From NCBI RefSeq assembly GCF_019226825.1, contig NZ_CP076643.1, positions 124,001-188,000 on the forward strand: a stretch of DNA of 64,000 nt. Reading direction: 5' to 3'. The stretch comes from Vibrio ostreae. GTDB lineage: Bacteria; Pseudomonadota; Gammaproteobacteria; Enterobacterales; Vibrionaceae. How positions within the stretch are numbered: position 1 is the stretch's first letter; every line of letters starts with the position of its first letter. Below are positions 17,977 through 27,983 of the stretch, one piece after another. The notes under the pieces were generated by a model. It had not been told where the DNA came from, did no database searches, and saw only the letters and a list, made by a program, of their open reading frames with translations. Both the position numbers and the translations under genes were made by a program.

Positions 17977-20739
17977 TCAGGAATGAAAACGAGTTTTCAC
18001 CAAGCGCAGTCGGTTGGCATTACTGACCACAGTGATTGAAGACAGCGCCATCGCTGCGCCTGCGACCACCGGACTGAGCAAAAAGCCGAACGTAGGGTAG
18101 AGCACGCCGGCCGCAATCGGGATACCTAATGTATTGTAAATAAAGGCTCCCAGTAAGTTTTGTTTCATGTTCTTCACGGTGGCCCGGGACAGTTCGATAG
18201 CGCTGACGACAGCCAGTGGTGAGGAGTTAAGCAACGTCATCTGAGCGCTTTCTATGGCCACATCACTGCCGCTGCCCATCGCGATACCGATATCTGCCTG
18301 TGCTAATGCCGGTGCATCATTGATGCCGTCACCAATCATGGCAACACGGCGGCCTTCACTTTGCAACTGCTCTATTTGCTGCGCTTTCTGATCCGGCAGC
18401 ACCTGGGCAATCACCTGATGGATACCAAGCTCTCTGGCAATCGCATCTGCCACGCTTTGATGGTCACCGGTCAGCATCACGGTATGAATCTTCATCTCGT
18501 TGAGGGCGCGTATGGCTTGCTGCGCGCTTTGCTTAATCGGGTCAGCAATAGCGATAAGTCCAAGTAACTGTCCTTGACAGGCAATGGCGACGGGGGTCCA
18601 GGCCTGACGGGCAAATTCCTGCAGCGTTTGCTGGGCTGTGTCGAGGTTAATCCCGCTGTGCTGGAAGTGATCCAGTGACCCGACCTGGACTTTTTGATTT
18701 TGATACTGCGCCTCCAGCCCGCGGCCTCGCAAATTATTAAATTGAGAGATGGCCGCCGCTTTAACCTGATGCTGCTTGCCGTAGTCAATAATCGCTTTGG
18801 CCAGTGGATGTTCTGAATGTTGCTCCAGCGCAACAGCCAGACTGAGCATCACGGACTCTTCGCCCTGCAAGGTGACCACTTGTTGTACGACAGGCTTACC
18901 TTCGGTCAGGGTGCCGGTTTTATCAAACACCACGGTGTCTATCTTGCTGGCGCTTTGCAGTACGTTGGCATCACGGATCAGTATGCCCATTTCCGCGGCT
19001 TTACCGACTCCGACGGTCACTGACAGTGGGGTGGCAAGGCCAAGAGCACAAGGACAGGCGATAATCAGAACCGTGGTGGCGATCACCAGCATGTAACTGG
19101 CGCGAGGTTCAGGACCGGCCCAGAACCAGATGGCGGCAGCCAGCAGAGCGATGGCGACCACGGTCGGTACAAATACCGCGGAAATTTGGTCAGCCATTTT
19201 CGCGATTGAAGGTTTACTGCTTTGTGCCTGACGTACCATCTGAATAATTCTGGCCAGCATGGTTTGCGAGCCTGTCCCGGTTGCGGTGATGATCAGGCTG
19301 CCGTCCTGGTTAATGGTTCCGGCGGAAACATTATCGCCGGCGGATTTGTGTACTGGGATCGGTTCGCCGGTTAGCATTGACTCATCGATATACGAATCGC
19401 CTTCGAGGACTTTACCGTCCACCGGAGCTTTTTCACCGGGTTTGATCCGCAACTGCATACCCTGGCTGATGTCTGCAACCGCGATCGTGCGCTCGGTGTT
19501 GCCTTCAATCAGAGTCGCTTGTTGTGGCTGCAGGTTAATCAGTGCTTGTAACGATTGGGTCGTCCGGGCTTTGGCACTGGTTTCGATGTAATGACCGAGT
19601 GAAATCAGGCCAATGATCATTGCTGTGGCCTCAAAGTAGACATGGCGTGCAGCGGGCGGGAACCAGTCCGGAAATACGACCACCAGAACGGAATAAAACC
19701 AGGCAGCGCCGGTGCCAAGTGCAACCAGAGTATCCATCGTCGCGCGGCCATGTTTTAGTGCTTGCCAGGCGCTGCTGAAAAAGCTGCGTCCGGCAGTGGC
19801 GAGTAACGCCAGGCATAGTAAGCCGATGATACCCCAGGCGATCTGATCGCTGCCGGACCGGATCATCATATTGCCGCCCAGCACGCCCCAGGCCATAAGT
19901 GGCACACCGACCATCAGGCCGGCCAGAGCACTGCGTTGATGCTCTTTTTTCACCTGCTCAAGTTGCGCCTGCTGTTTTTGCTGCTGTTCGGCCGGGTCAT
20001 CGACGGATTCAGCCTGATAACCGGCTTTTTGCACAGCGGCAACTAATTGCGCGGTGACGTCCTGGGTTGCGATGACCAGTGCGCTCTGTTCTGCCAGATT
20101 AACTTGCGCGCGGTCGACACCGCTAACGGAGGTCAGCGCTTTTTCCACCGACGAAACGCAGCTGGCGCAGGTCATGCCTTTGATTAGTAAGTGCGTACTG
20201 ACCTGCCTGTCGTTTGACTGTGCTGATGGTGTAATAGAGTCACGCTGAGACTGGGCAGCCGTTGTCAGCGTGTCTTGGTCAGAGTCAGGAGCGGAGGCGG
20301 TGTGAGAGACTGCGTCTGTCTTGACTTCTGCGGCTGTCTCAGAGCTTGCCGCTGTGCCAGTCAGTTGTGCCTGGTAACCCGCCTCAGCCACTTTGGCGAT
20401 GATGTCATCTGCGCTTAAAGTGGTTCGGAGTGACAGTGAGTCTTTACTTACCTTCAGGCGTGCAATCTGGTTACTCTGTTCGAGCTGTTTGGTCAGTTTG
20501 TTCACACATCCCGCGCAGCTCAGTCCTTGCAGCTCAAATTCGAGAGCCTCTGCGCCCTGATAGCCCAGTGATTCGACACTATCAAGCACTTGATCCAGCG
20601 ATGCATCGACATCGAGTTCGATAAAGGTCGGAGAGAGAGTCTGAATCTCGGCGCTGAAATCTTCATTAATGCGGCGCTCAAGCTTACGTGCGCAGCCCAT
20701 GCAATTTAAACCCGATAAACTTAAAGTAAAATGACTCAT
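17977..20739 (-). CDS. copA: Cu(I)-exporting P-type ATPase CopA
   Basis: CopA pumps Cu(I) out of the cytoplasm. The 920-residue protein has three N-terminal heavy-metal domains with CxxC at C13/C16, C75/C78 and C191/C194. Most bacterial CopA have one or two. A variable, Ser/Thr-rich linker (about residues 128-180) separates the second and third. The catalytic part has the ion-site CPC motif (IIACPCALG, about residue 560), the phosphorylation motif DKTGTLTEG (about residue 604), and GDGINDAPAL. The upstream CueR-type promoter predicts induction by copper and silver, and DUF411 follows in the same operon. Confidence 0.96.
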   Translation of the reverse strand: MSHFTLSLSGLNCMGCARKLERRINEDFSAEIQTLSPTFIELDVDASLDQVLDSVESLGYQGAEALEFELQGLSCAGCVNKLTKQLEQSNQIARLKVSKDSLSLRTTLSADDIIAKVAEAGYQAQLTGTAASSETAAEVKTDAVSHTASAPDSDQDTLTTAAQSQRDSITPSAQSNDRQVSTHLLIKGMTCASCVSSVEKALTSVSGVDRAQVNLAEQSALVIATQDVTAQLVAAVQKAGYQAESVDDPAEQQQKQQAQLEQVKKEHQRSALAGLMVGVPLMAWGVLGGNMMIRSGSDQIAWGIIGLLCLALLATAGRSFFSSAWQALKHGRATMDTLVALGTGAAWFYSVLVVVFPDWFPPAARHVYFEATAMIIGLISLGHYIETSAKARTTQSLQALINLQPQQATLIEGNTERTIAVADISQGMQLRIKPGEKAPVDGKVLEGDSYIDESMLTGEPIPVHKSAGDNVSAGTINQDGSLIITATGTGSQTMLARIIQMVRQAQSSKPSIAKMADQISAVFVPTVVAIALLAAAIWFWAGPEPRASYMLVIATTVLIIACPCALGLATPLSVTVGVGKAAEMGILIRDANVLQSASKIDTVVFDKTGTLTEGKPVVQQVVTLQGEESVMLSLAVALEQHSEHPLAKAIIDYGKQHQVKAAAISQFNNLRGRGLEAQYQNQKVQVGSLDHFQHSGINLDTAQQTLQEFARQAWTPVAIACQGQLLGLIAIADPIKQSAQQAIRALNEMKIHTVMLTGDHQSVADAIARELGIHQVIAQVLPDQKAQQIEQLQSEGRRVAMIGDGINDAPALAQADIGIAMGSGSDVAIESAQMTLLNSSPLAVVSAIELSRATVKNMKQNLLGAFIYNTLGIPIAAGVLYPTFGFLLSPVVAGAAMALSSITVVSNANRLRLVKTRFHS

Positions 20740-20775
20740 GGTTTTCCCCTCCGATATTTAATAATAGCAGGATAA

Positions 20776-20796
20776 ACCTTCCCCTTGCGGCAAGGT
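20776..20796 (-). promoter_or_regulatory. CueR-type operator/promoter of copA
   Basis: The dyad ACCTT-N11-AAGGT lies 37 bp upstream of the copA ATG. On the minus strand a TTGACC -35 hexamer overlaps it, with a long spacer of about 19 bp before the -10 region. This is the hallmark of MerR-family copper promoters such as E. coli PcopA. Confidence 0.8.
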
Positions 20797-20960
20797 CAAG
20801 CTTTGTTCGTCACGGGCAACTTTTCAGGTCCATCCGGGCTAAAGCGCAGTTGAATATGCCAATCAACGTTGTGGACTGGGAGCTGTGGGTGCTAGAATAC
20901 TGGCCAAAATTTCGCGCATGCTGAACTCTCAGCAGAAGTTCCAGACAAAGGTAAATCATA

Positions 20961-22388
20961 ATGACGGTTAAGACTCGTTTTGCTCCCAGCCCAACTGGCT
21001 TTCTTCACGTAGGTGGTGCCCGTACCGCACTGTATTCTTGGCTTTATGCAAAAAGTCAGGGCGGAGAATTTGTACTGCGTATCGAAGATACTGACCTTGA
21101 GCGTTCAACTCAGGAAGCAGTAGATGCCATTCTGGAAGGCATGAGCTGGCTTGGACTGGATTGGGATGAAGGTCCTTACTACCAGACGAAGCGCTTTGAC
21201 CGTTACAATGAAGTGGTTGAACAGCTTCTTGCCGAAGACAAAGCTTACAAATGTTACGCTTCAAAAGAGCTGCTGGACGAAATTCGTGCTGAGCAGGAAG
21301 CGAACAAAGAGATGGCTCGTTACGATGCGAACCATCCGAAGATCAAAGCGGTCAACGAAGCGGCAAAAGAGGGGGATCCTTGTGTTATCCGCTTCCGCAA
21401 CCCGAAAGAAGGCAGTGTGGTCTTTGATGACCAGATCCGTGGCCGTATCGAAATCCGTAACGACCAGCTGGATGATCTGATCATTCGTCGTACAGACGGC
21501 TCGCCAACGTACAACTTCTGTGTTGTTGTTGACGACGTAGACATGGGCATTACCCACATCATCCGTGGTGAAGACCATATCAACAACACGCCTCGTCAGA
21601 TCAACATCTACAAAGCAATGGGTGCGACTATCCCGACATTTGCTCACTGTGCAATGATCCTGGGCGACGATGGCGCCAAACTGTCTAAACGTCATGGCGC
21701 GGTGTCTGTAATGCAATACCGTGACGAAGGTTATCTGCCAGAAGCACTGATCAACTACCTGGTGCGCCTGGGTTGGGGTCATGGCGATCAGGAAATCTTC
21801 TCTCAGCAAGAGATGATTGAGCTGTTCAGCCTGAATGCTATTTCTAAATCGGCCTCTGCGTTTAACACTGACAAACTGTTGTGGCTGAACAACCACTACA
21901 TCAAAACCTCGTCACCTGAACATGTTGCTAAGCATCTGGAATGGCATTTTGATCACCAGGGCATCAACAAAGACAATGGCCCGGCACTGACTGACATTGT
22001 TAAGCTGGTGGGTGAGCGTTGCCACACTTTGGTTGAACTGGCACAGCAGTCGCGTTACTTCTTCGAAGACTTTTCTGAATTTGAAGCAGGCGCAGCGAAG
22101 AAACATCTGCGTGGTGTCGCGAAAGAGCCTCTGGCACTGGCGCTGAGCAAGATTGAAGCCCTGACAGAGTGGAGTAGTGAAGCGCTGCATCAGGTGATTG
22201 CTGCTGTATGTGAAGAGCTGGAAATCGGCATGGGTAAAATCGGTATGCCACTGCGTGTTGCCGTGACCGGTGGTGGTCAGTCGCCTTCAGTGGATGCTGT
22301 GATGACGCTGATTGGTAAAGAGCGAGTGATTGCTCGTATCAAGCTGGCACTGGCGTACATCGAAGAGCGCGAAGCGAACGCCCAGTAA
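20961..22388 (+). CDS. gltX: glutamyl-tRNA synthetase
   Basis: GltX charges tRNA-Glu, which also feeds HemA later in this window. The 475-residue class I synthetase has the HIGH-equivalent [18 protein letters not shown] at residues 6-23 and the KMSKS-equivalent KLSKRHG near residue 240. The C-terminal half is the all-helical anticodon-binding domain. Full length compared with E. coli (471). A strong terminator follows, so it appears monocistronic. Confidence 0.98.
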   Translation: MTVKTRFAPSPTGFLHVGGARTALYSWLYAKSQGGEFVLRIEDTDLERSTQEAVDAILEGMSWLGLDWDEGPYYQTKRFDRYNEVVEQLLAEDKAYKCYASKELLDEIRAEQEANKEMARYDANHPKIKAVNEAAKEGDPCVIRFRNPKEGSVVFDDQIRGRIEIRNDQLDDLIIRRTDGSPTYNFCVVVDDVDMGITHIIRGEDHINNTPRQINIYKAMGATIPTFAHCAMILGDDGAKLSKRHGAVSVMQYRDEGYLPEALINYLVRLGWGHGDQEIFSQQEMIELFSLNAISKSASAFNTDKLLWLNNHYIKTSSPEHVAKHLEWHFDHQGINKDNGPALTDIVKLVGERCHTLVELAQQSRYFFEDFSEFEAGAAKKHLRGVAKEPLALALSKIEALTEWSSEALHQVIAAVCEELEIGMGKIGMPLRVAVTGGGQSPSVDAVMTLIGKERVIARIKLALAYIEEREANAQ

Positions 22389-22717
22389 GGATAATGTCTC
22401 ACCGGTTGATGCAACATCAGCCCGGTCAGTGTCCAACCTCAATGCAAAACCGCAGCTGATGGCTGCGGTTTTTTTATTTTCTCCTCTTATCATTTGGACT
22501 GCATTTGAGATAAGTTCTCGGTTTGCAAGCGTTTATATCTGAGAATTCGCAGAAAACTAACAAAACTTAACCAAATCCATATGCAACTTTTCAATGCTAT
22601 TCATTATAGTTAATAGCGAAGGCCCGCTTTTTAACGGGAAGTCGGTAATGAACAGGTTCACACAGACGTTAAAGTCGCGAGTCTTACAATCACAATAATG
22701 AACCGTAAGGAATGGTT
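22389..22717. other. gltX-ompA intergenic region and ompA leader
   Basis: The 329 bp contain the gltX terminator and a probable long 5' leader of ompA with a small hairpin (GCCCG/CGGGA, about 22622-22641). Long structured leaders are usual targets of sRNA control in enterobacterial ompA. I see no gene. Confidence 0.5.
22447..22471 (+). terminator. gltX terminator
   Basis: A 10-bp stem (22447-22456 with 22462-22471), a 5-base loop, and a long T-tract. Confidence 0.9.
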
Positions 22718-23686
22718 ATGAAAAAGTTAGCAGCAATGGTATCCGCGTCAATGTTAGTCGCATCAACGGCCGCTATGGCCGATGTGTATGTTGGCGGTAA
22801 AGTCGGTAAAACCTGGCTTGATGATGCGTGTCACAATACTGAATCCTGTGATTTGGATGGTACAACGGCAGGTGCTTTAGTCGGTTACAACTTCAATGAC
22901 TGGTTGGCTCTGGAAGGTGGTTACGATTACCTGGGTAAATTTAACGGTGCAGGCATTGATCGTGACACTGCAGAAGCATTTACAATTGCACCTAAACTGA
23001 GTGTCGGCCTGACGGATTCTCTCGATCTGTACGGTAAAGTCGGTGGTGCACGTGTATTCTACGGCCACTCTTCTGACTACTCATACCTGGGTGCTGCGGG
23101 TCTGGAATATGCAGCAACCAGCAATCTTGGTGTTCGTCTTGAGTATCAATACCTGAGTGACATTAATAATGACGTTGTACGTGCCAAAGCACATACAACC
23201 ACTCTGGGTCTGGTTTACCGTTTTGGTGGTAATGATGAGCCAGCACCGGTCATGGCTCCTGTGAAACCAGCACCAGTTGCAGAGCCAGCTCCAGCACCTA
23301 AGCCACAAATCGTGACTAAAACTTTTGAGTTCCAGCGTCTGGACAGCAAAACCTTTGCTAACGACAGCGCATCGCTGAGTGCTGAGAAAAAAGCTCAGCT
23401 GGATGACCTGGTGGTCTTCATGAATGAACACCCACAGGCAAAAGTAGAAGTGACCGGTCACACCGACTCAAGCGGTCCTGAAGCCTACAACCAGAAACTG
23501 TCTGAGAAACGTGCTCAGGCTGTCGCGACAGCACTGCAAGAAAAAGGCATTGCAGCTTCTCGTATCAAAGCGACAGGTCAGGGGGAAAGCAACCCGGTTG
23601 CTTCGAACAAGACTGCAGAAGGTCGTGAGCAAAACCGCCGCGTAGAAATCGTGATTCCGGCATTTGATTACCAAGTGCAAGAATAA
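22718..23686 (+). CDS. ompA: OmpA-family outer membrane protein
   Basis: I place the start at 22718 because AAGGA (22707-22711) is then 6 bp upstream. An in-frame ATG at 22712 would touch the Shine-Dalgarno. The 322-residue protein has a signal peptide (MKKLAAMVSASMLVASTAAMA), an eight-stranded beta-barrel domain (about residues 22-170), a Pro/Ala-rich hinge (APVMAPVKPAPVAEPAPAPK), and a C-terminal OmpA peptidoglycan-binding domain with VTGHTDSSGPEAYNQKLSEKRA and RRVEI. It tethers the outer membrane to the wall and may serve as a phage receptor. Monocistronic with a strong terminator. Confidence 0.93.
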   Translation: MKKLAAMVSASMLVASTAAMADVYVGGKVGKTWLDDACHNTESCDLDGTTAGALVGYNFNDWLALEGGYDYLGKFNGAGIDRDTAEAFTIAPKLSVGLTDSLDLYGKVGGARVFYGHSSDYSYLGAAGLEYAATSNLGVRLEYQYLSDINNDVVRAKAHTTTLGLVYRFGGNDEPAPVMAPVKPAPVAEPAPAPKPQIVTKTFEFQRLDSKTFANDSASLSAEKKAQLDDLVVFMNEHPQAKVEVTGHTDSSGPEAYNQKLSEKRAQAVATALQEKGIAASRIKATGQGESNPVASNKTAEGREQNRRVEIVIPAFDYQVQE

Positions 23687-23703
23687 TCGGCGATTGTTAG
23701 CAC

Positions 23704-23728
23704 AAAGCCCACCAAAATGGTGGGCTTT
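23704..23728 (+). terminator. ompA terminator
   Basis: An 11-bp stem (23704-23714 with 23718-23728), a 3-base loop, and a T-tract. Confidence 0.9.
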
Positions 23729-23791
23729 TTCATTGTCTTCGCTTGACGGGTATTCAGTTGAACCTCGTTGTAACAATATCATCCGAACGGG

Positions 23792-24298
23792 TTATTTGAG
23801 ATCAATACTGTTTAAACGGCCCATATAAACCAGTATATCGAGACAGTCTTTATGGGCTTCCAGCAGAGCCTTTTTAGTTTTAGTGTAAGCGGCTAATTTG
23901 CCATGCTTATTGATAGAGCAGACCACGCTTTTGAACGTGCAGCGACCTTTTTCATCATAGTGACGCCAGGCTGCGATGTAACAGGCATCACGGCAGTCCG
24001 GGTTATCCTGAGTCGGGCGCGGTTTATATATGATTTTAGGCTCCAGACTGTGCGGCAGTCGGGTCATCAGGTACGGGTCTTTCAGGATACGTCGCCAGTG
24101 CTGGCCCCACATTTCTCGTCCAAGCTCGTTACGCATCTTGATTGCTTTTTTTAATCCCTTTTTCTCACCAATTCGGATGTAGCCCACCGACCGATGCAAA
24201 ACTTTATCATCAGGGGTGTGAATGTGAATCTTGTACGCCGTCTTGGCTTTAGAGATAAAGCGGTGACCAGTGTTGGTTTCCAGGTTACTCTTTGTCAT
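23792..24298 (-). CDS. uncharacterised basic protein with AP2-like N-terminal segment
   Basis: This 168-residue, Lys/Arg-rich protein is not one I can name. Residues 10-70 (strands in ISKAKTAYKIHIH and SVGYIRIGEKKGLKKAIKMRNELGREMWG) resemble the three-stranded-sheet-plus-helix pattern of AP2/integrase-type DNA-binding domains. The centre has Cys residues (CRDACYIAAW, SVVCSINKHG) and the C-terminus is helical. There is no signal peptide or membrane segment. It stands alone between the ompA terminator and a long gene-free stretch. A DNA-binding role is only a guess from pattern. Confidence 0.6.
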   Translation of the reverse strand: MTKSNLETNTGHRFISKAKTAYKIHIHTPDDKVLHRSVGYIRIGEKKGLKKAIKMRNELGREMWGQHWRRILKDPYLMTRLPHSLEPKIIYKPRPTQDNPDCRDACYIAAWRHYDEKGRCTFKSVVCSINKHGKLAAYTKTKKALLEAHKDCLDILVYMGRLNSIDLK

Positions 24299-25544
24299 AC
24301 GCGATGCTATAGATAATATTGTTAATAGTAATAGTAGAATAAATTCCCAAGAATAGTAGCGACAGAATAGGGGGAAACTGATCGCCCTTCATCAGGGCGA
24401 TGTCAGATTTGCGCGAAATGAAGCTGGCCCCCGCCACAAAAGGGACACGCAAGTTTAGAAATGGAACTGGACACACATCTTTGCAAAAAAGACTCCGCAT
24501 AAAAAACAACGAATTGGCCTGGAAATTAGCCACTAAACGGACAGGGTTAATGGCGTGGGTTGTTATTTTTACCGCGGATCATTTAGGCAGGAGAGATTAT
24601 TTTATAAGAGTGTAGTTGCTTATTTTTTGGTGTGAGTGGAGAGGGAGAAGTCCTAAACTTGCTTTACTATCGATGAAGGAAATTAAATGAACTCTCATTA
24701 ATGAGAAACGGTAGCAGCGCTAAATCACAAAACCATTCATCATATCTATGTAATGGCTCAGCCAACCATGTGTTGTCTGTTGAGGCTCTGCTTGGCAACG
24801 CGCAATGGCTGAGAGCCACCTATCCATCGTCTGGAGTTTAATCCAAGCTGGAGGGCGTAAAGGGGCGTGTCCCGTTTATTTCTTCCTGCTTATGATTGGT
24901 ACGGATATAAATACATCCCCTGAAAGAAGCTAAATCTAGTCAGAAAAAAGCATGAAAACCCAGCGATTAATCAGAAAAATTCGGCTATGTGTACTGGTAT
25001 TTTAGTATTTATTGTTTTGAATTTGTCTGGTGGTTTATTCTTTAGTAAATAACCTTTTATATTGTGATGTTTTAAGTGACCTAATATATAGAATGTTGTT
25101 CTATATAGTGAATTATTTAAAAAAGAAAAAAATAGTGAAGCTTTTGTTGTTGCTTTGTATGTTTACTTCACATTTTTGCTATGGTAGTTTGCGTGCCCCA
25201 AGGAAGGACACTGTGGTTTACAGTGTGTTTAGTCAAAACTAAATAAGTGAAATCTTATTTTAATGGCTGCTAAGTCATGGTTGGTTAATTTTTATTGAGT
25301 AGTTGTACAACGTGCTTTTATTCAAAATATAACGTTGCTTATTTTTAATAATGTTAATTTAAATCTGGTCGTGTTGCGCTATGAATTATTTTTGTCATTG
25401 TTTTAAGGCATATGACTACGATGATGATTTATTGATGTGTTGTTGACAGATTACCTACTTAATATCCATTTGTTATCCGTGCTTTTTTAGAGCAAAGGCG
25501 GTTTTCCTCGGCTGCTTAATTTTATATTTAAGGTCAGTGTCTTT
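24299..25544. other. 1.25-kb stretch without a supported gene
   Basis: Only short frames (70-80 residues) occur, none with a convincing start and none that I recognise. The right half (about 24950-25540) is strongly AT-rich. A GTG-started frame at 25030-25242 contains a Lys-rich then hydrophobic segment but lacks a Shine-Dalgarno site. The region lies just upstream of mqo and probably holds its promoter. It may be the remnant of decayed genes. Confidence 0.5.
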
Positions 25545-27181
25545 ATGAAAAAATTAGTCATGATGTTGTTTGCTGTTGCCAGCATGACATCTTTTCCGTC
25601 AGCGTATGCTGACGATAATGATTCACCGGTTGATGTGCTGCTGATTGGTGGCGGGATCATGAGTGCGACTCTGGGCACCTACCTGCAGGAGCTGGAGCCT
25701 GAGTGGAACATGACCATGGTTGAGCGTCTGGACAATGTTGCCCAAGAAAGCTCGAATGGTTGGAACAACGCAGGTACCGGTCACTCGGCACTGATGGAAC
25801 TCAACTACACGCCGCAAATGCAGGATGGTAGCGTCGATGTCACCAAAGCGGTGAAGGTGAACGAAGATTTCCAGATCAGTCGCCAGTTCTGGGCATACCA
25901 GATTGAGCAGCAAGTGATGCATAACCCGGCATCTTTTATCCGCAGTGTGAATCACATGAGTTTCGTCTGGGGTGATACCAACGTTAACTTCCTGCGCGCT
26001 CGTTACGCTGAACTGCAGAAGAATACGCTGTTCCAGAGTATGGACTATTCAGAAGATCCGGCACAGATCAAAGCCTGGGCACCTTTAGTTATGGAAGGTC
26101 GCGATCCGAATCAGAAAGTGGCGGCTACCCGCTCAGTACTCGGTACGGATGTAAACTACGGTGAAATCACTCGCCAACTGGTCAGATCGCTGCAATCGCA
26201 ACCTAACTTTGACCTGCAACTGCAAACGGAGGTTCGTGGTCTGAAACAGAATACAGACGGCAGCTGGACAGTGACCGTGGCTGATCTGGCCAACGGTGAG
26301 CAGGAAAAACAGATCCACGCTAAATTCGTTTTCATTGGTGCTGGTGGTGCGTCTTTGCCGCTGCTGCAGGCATCGGGTATTCCTGAAGCGGATAACTATG
26401 GTGGTTTCCCGGTTGGTGGCCAGTTCCTGATCACGGAAAACCAGCAAGTCGTGCAACAGCATCTGGCCAAGGTGTACGGTCAGGCTGAAGTGGGCGCGCC
26501 TCCGATGTCGGTGCCGCACCTGGATGCGCGTCGTATTGATGGTAAAGAAGTGATCCTGTTTGGTCCGTTCGCTACCTTCTCAACCAAGTTCCTGAAAAAC
26601 GGTTCACTGTGGGATCTTATGAGTTCGACTACTGCGGACAACCTGATGCCGATGGTACATGTGGGGCTGGATAACTTTAATCTGGTGACTTACCTGATTG
26701 GCCAGGTACTGCAGGATGATGAAGACCGTTTTGCCGAACTGCAGAAGTACTATCCGAACGCGAAAAAGAAGACTGGAAACTGTGGACAGCGGGCCAACGT
26801 GTGCAAATTATTAAGAAAGACCAAGAGAAAGGCGGTCGTCTGCAATTTGGCACTGAAGTTGTTGCTTCACAGGATAAAACCCTGGCGGCTCTGCTGGGGG
26901 CATCTCCAGGCGCGTCTACCGCAGCCCCTATCATGCTGAATGTGCTGAAATCCGTATTTAGCGAGCGTGTTGACGGTGTCTGGAACGATAAATTGAAGCA
27001 GATCATTCCTTCATTTGGTCAGCACCTGAATGGTAATGTTGAAGCGACGCTGAACGAGCTGAACTACACCAGTAAAGTACTTGGTCTGCACAAACCTCAG
27101 CAGGCGCAAGGTGATGCACCAGCGCCGGATGCTGATGCAGCGATTCCTGAGAAAGCACCGATGGCTGATATCGAGCTGTAA
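25545..27181 (+). pseudogene. mqo: mqo, malate:quinone oxidoreductase, split by a -1 frameshift
   Basis: Mqo oxidises malate to oxaloacetate and passes electrons to quinone at the membrane. The first part (25545 onward) has an unusual N-terminal signal-like segment ([20 protein letters not shown]), the FAD-binding [16 protein letters not shown] motif near residue 28, and family motifs [15 protein letters not shown] and [14 protein letters not shown]. The frame is lost after about residue 405 at an A5 run (26763-26767). One extra base there restores [20 protein letters not shown] and leads into the C-terminal piece (to 27181), giving about 545 residues, a normal Mqo length. Probably a sequence error or a recent mutation. 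Confidence 0.88.
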
Positions 27182-27278
27182 ATCTCGCTGCCACAATGGG
27201 GCCAGATGAGTAAGGATAGGGCGCCTATCTGCCTGCGTTGCAGAGACTCGCGATAAAATAGAGTCAGATTTGAAATCC

Positions 27279-27309
27279 AATCCCCTTATGCTTTGTGCCT
27301 GAGGGGATT
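27279..27309 (+). terminator. mqo terminator
   Basis: An 8-bp stem (AATCCCCT with AGGGGATT) followed by a T-tract, 98 bp after the mqo stop. Confidence 0.75.
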
Positions 27310-27983
27310 TTTCTGTATGGCCTAATCCGCGCATGAGCGGCTGGTTAATAACGTACATTCACGAGCAGGCCGACATAAGTGCCGTCAGATTCAGGCGGAA
27401 CGACGAACTTATGGTGTGCCACATCTCTTTACCAGAGGCGCTCGTCTGATACGAGCTGAGGTAGCATATGAGTTGGAAAGGCTATGCTTTTAACAAGGTT
27501 ATGTGTCGGGTTTTTCAGCCGTTTTATGAATATGCAGTGGATAAGGCAAGCGGTGTTATCAAGTCCAGCCTCTACGATGAGGACGAGCTGATTCGTGTAC
27601 TTAAAGGGTCAGCAGCGAAGGTGACGACTATATGTCCGTGTTCATGATTGGTAGATAGAGTCGCAGATGCAGAGTGTCTTTTAACTTGGAGTTCTGTGAA
27701 TAACTGTATTTTTGAGGATTTGTAACACATATTTGCCCCATTCGAAGTTACGCCTGATTAATGCACTAATTCAGAAAGTTGCTTTTTGGATTACTTTTAT
27801 TCATTTTTGATCGAAATAAGAAACCAGTAAAAATTAGCCCTACTTAGCTCTCAACAAGCTAAGTTCGAATCAGTTAAACGTGGCAAAGCAAGAGTGAGTG
27901 GAGAACTCACTCTACTTCAAAGGGATACCCAATACCTAAAAACGATTAGCTAGATAGTAAAGGCAAAGTGAGTTGAGCAATTA
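27310..27983. other. 670-bp region between mqo and the GST gene
   Basis: Apart from one possible 59-codon frame (27468-27647) and a hairpin AGAGTGAG/CTCACTCT (about 27890-27912), the region shows nothing I can name. It marks the change from the mqo locus to AT-richer accessory DNA. Confidence 0.5.
27468..27647 (+). CDS. possible small or truncated protein of 59 residues
   Basis: An ATG frame preceded by GAGGT at suitable spacing encodes 59 residues beginning MSWKGYAFNKVMCRVFQPFY, then an acidic YDEDELIRVLKG segment and a CPCS end. No family is recognised. It could be the left-over N-terminus of a larger gene, because the flanks are gene-free. Confidence 0.3.
   Translation: MSWKGYAFNKVMCRVFQPFYEYAVDKASGVIKSSLYDEDELIRVLKGSAAKVTTICPCS

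Noticed and set aside
21261..21896. 211-codon minus-strand frame inside gltX
   Set aside because: Antisense shadow of gltX with no ribosome site or family match.
24400..24615. 71-codon frame upstream of mqo
   Set aside because: No start signal, no recognisable family, overlapped by an equally long frame on the other strand.
25030..25242. 70-codon plus-strand frame with a hydrophobic segment
   Set aside because: GTG start without a Shine-Dalgarno site in very AT-rich DNA; the hydrophobic run is expected by chance there.
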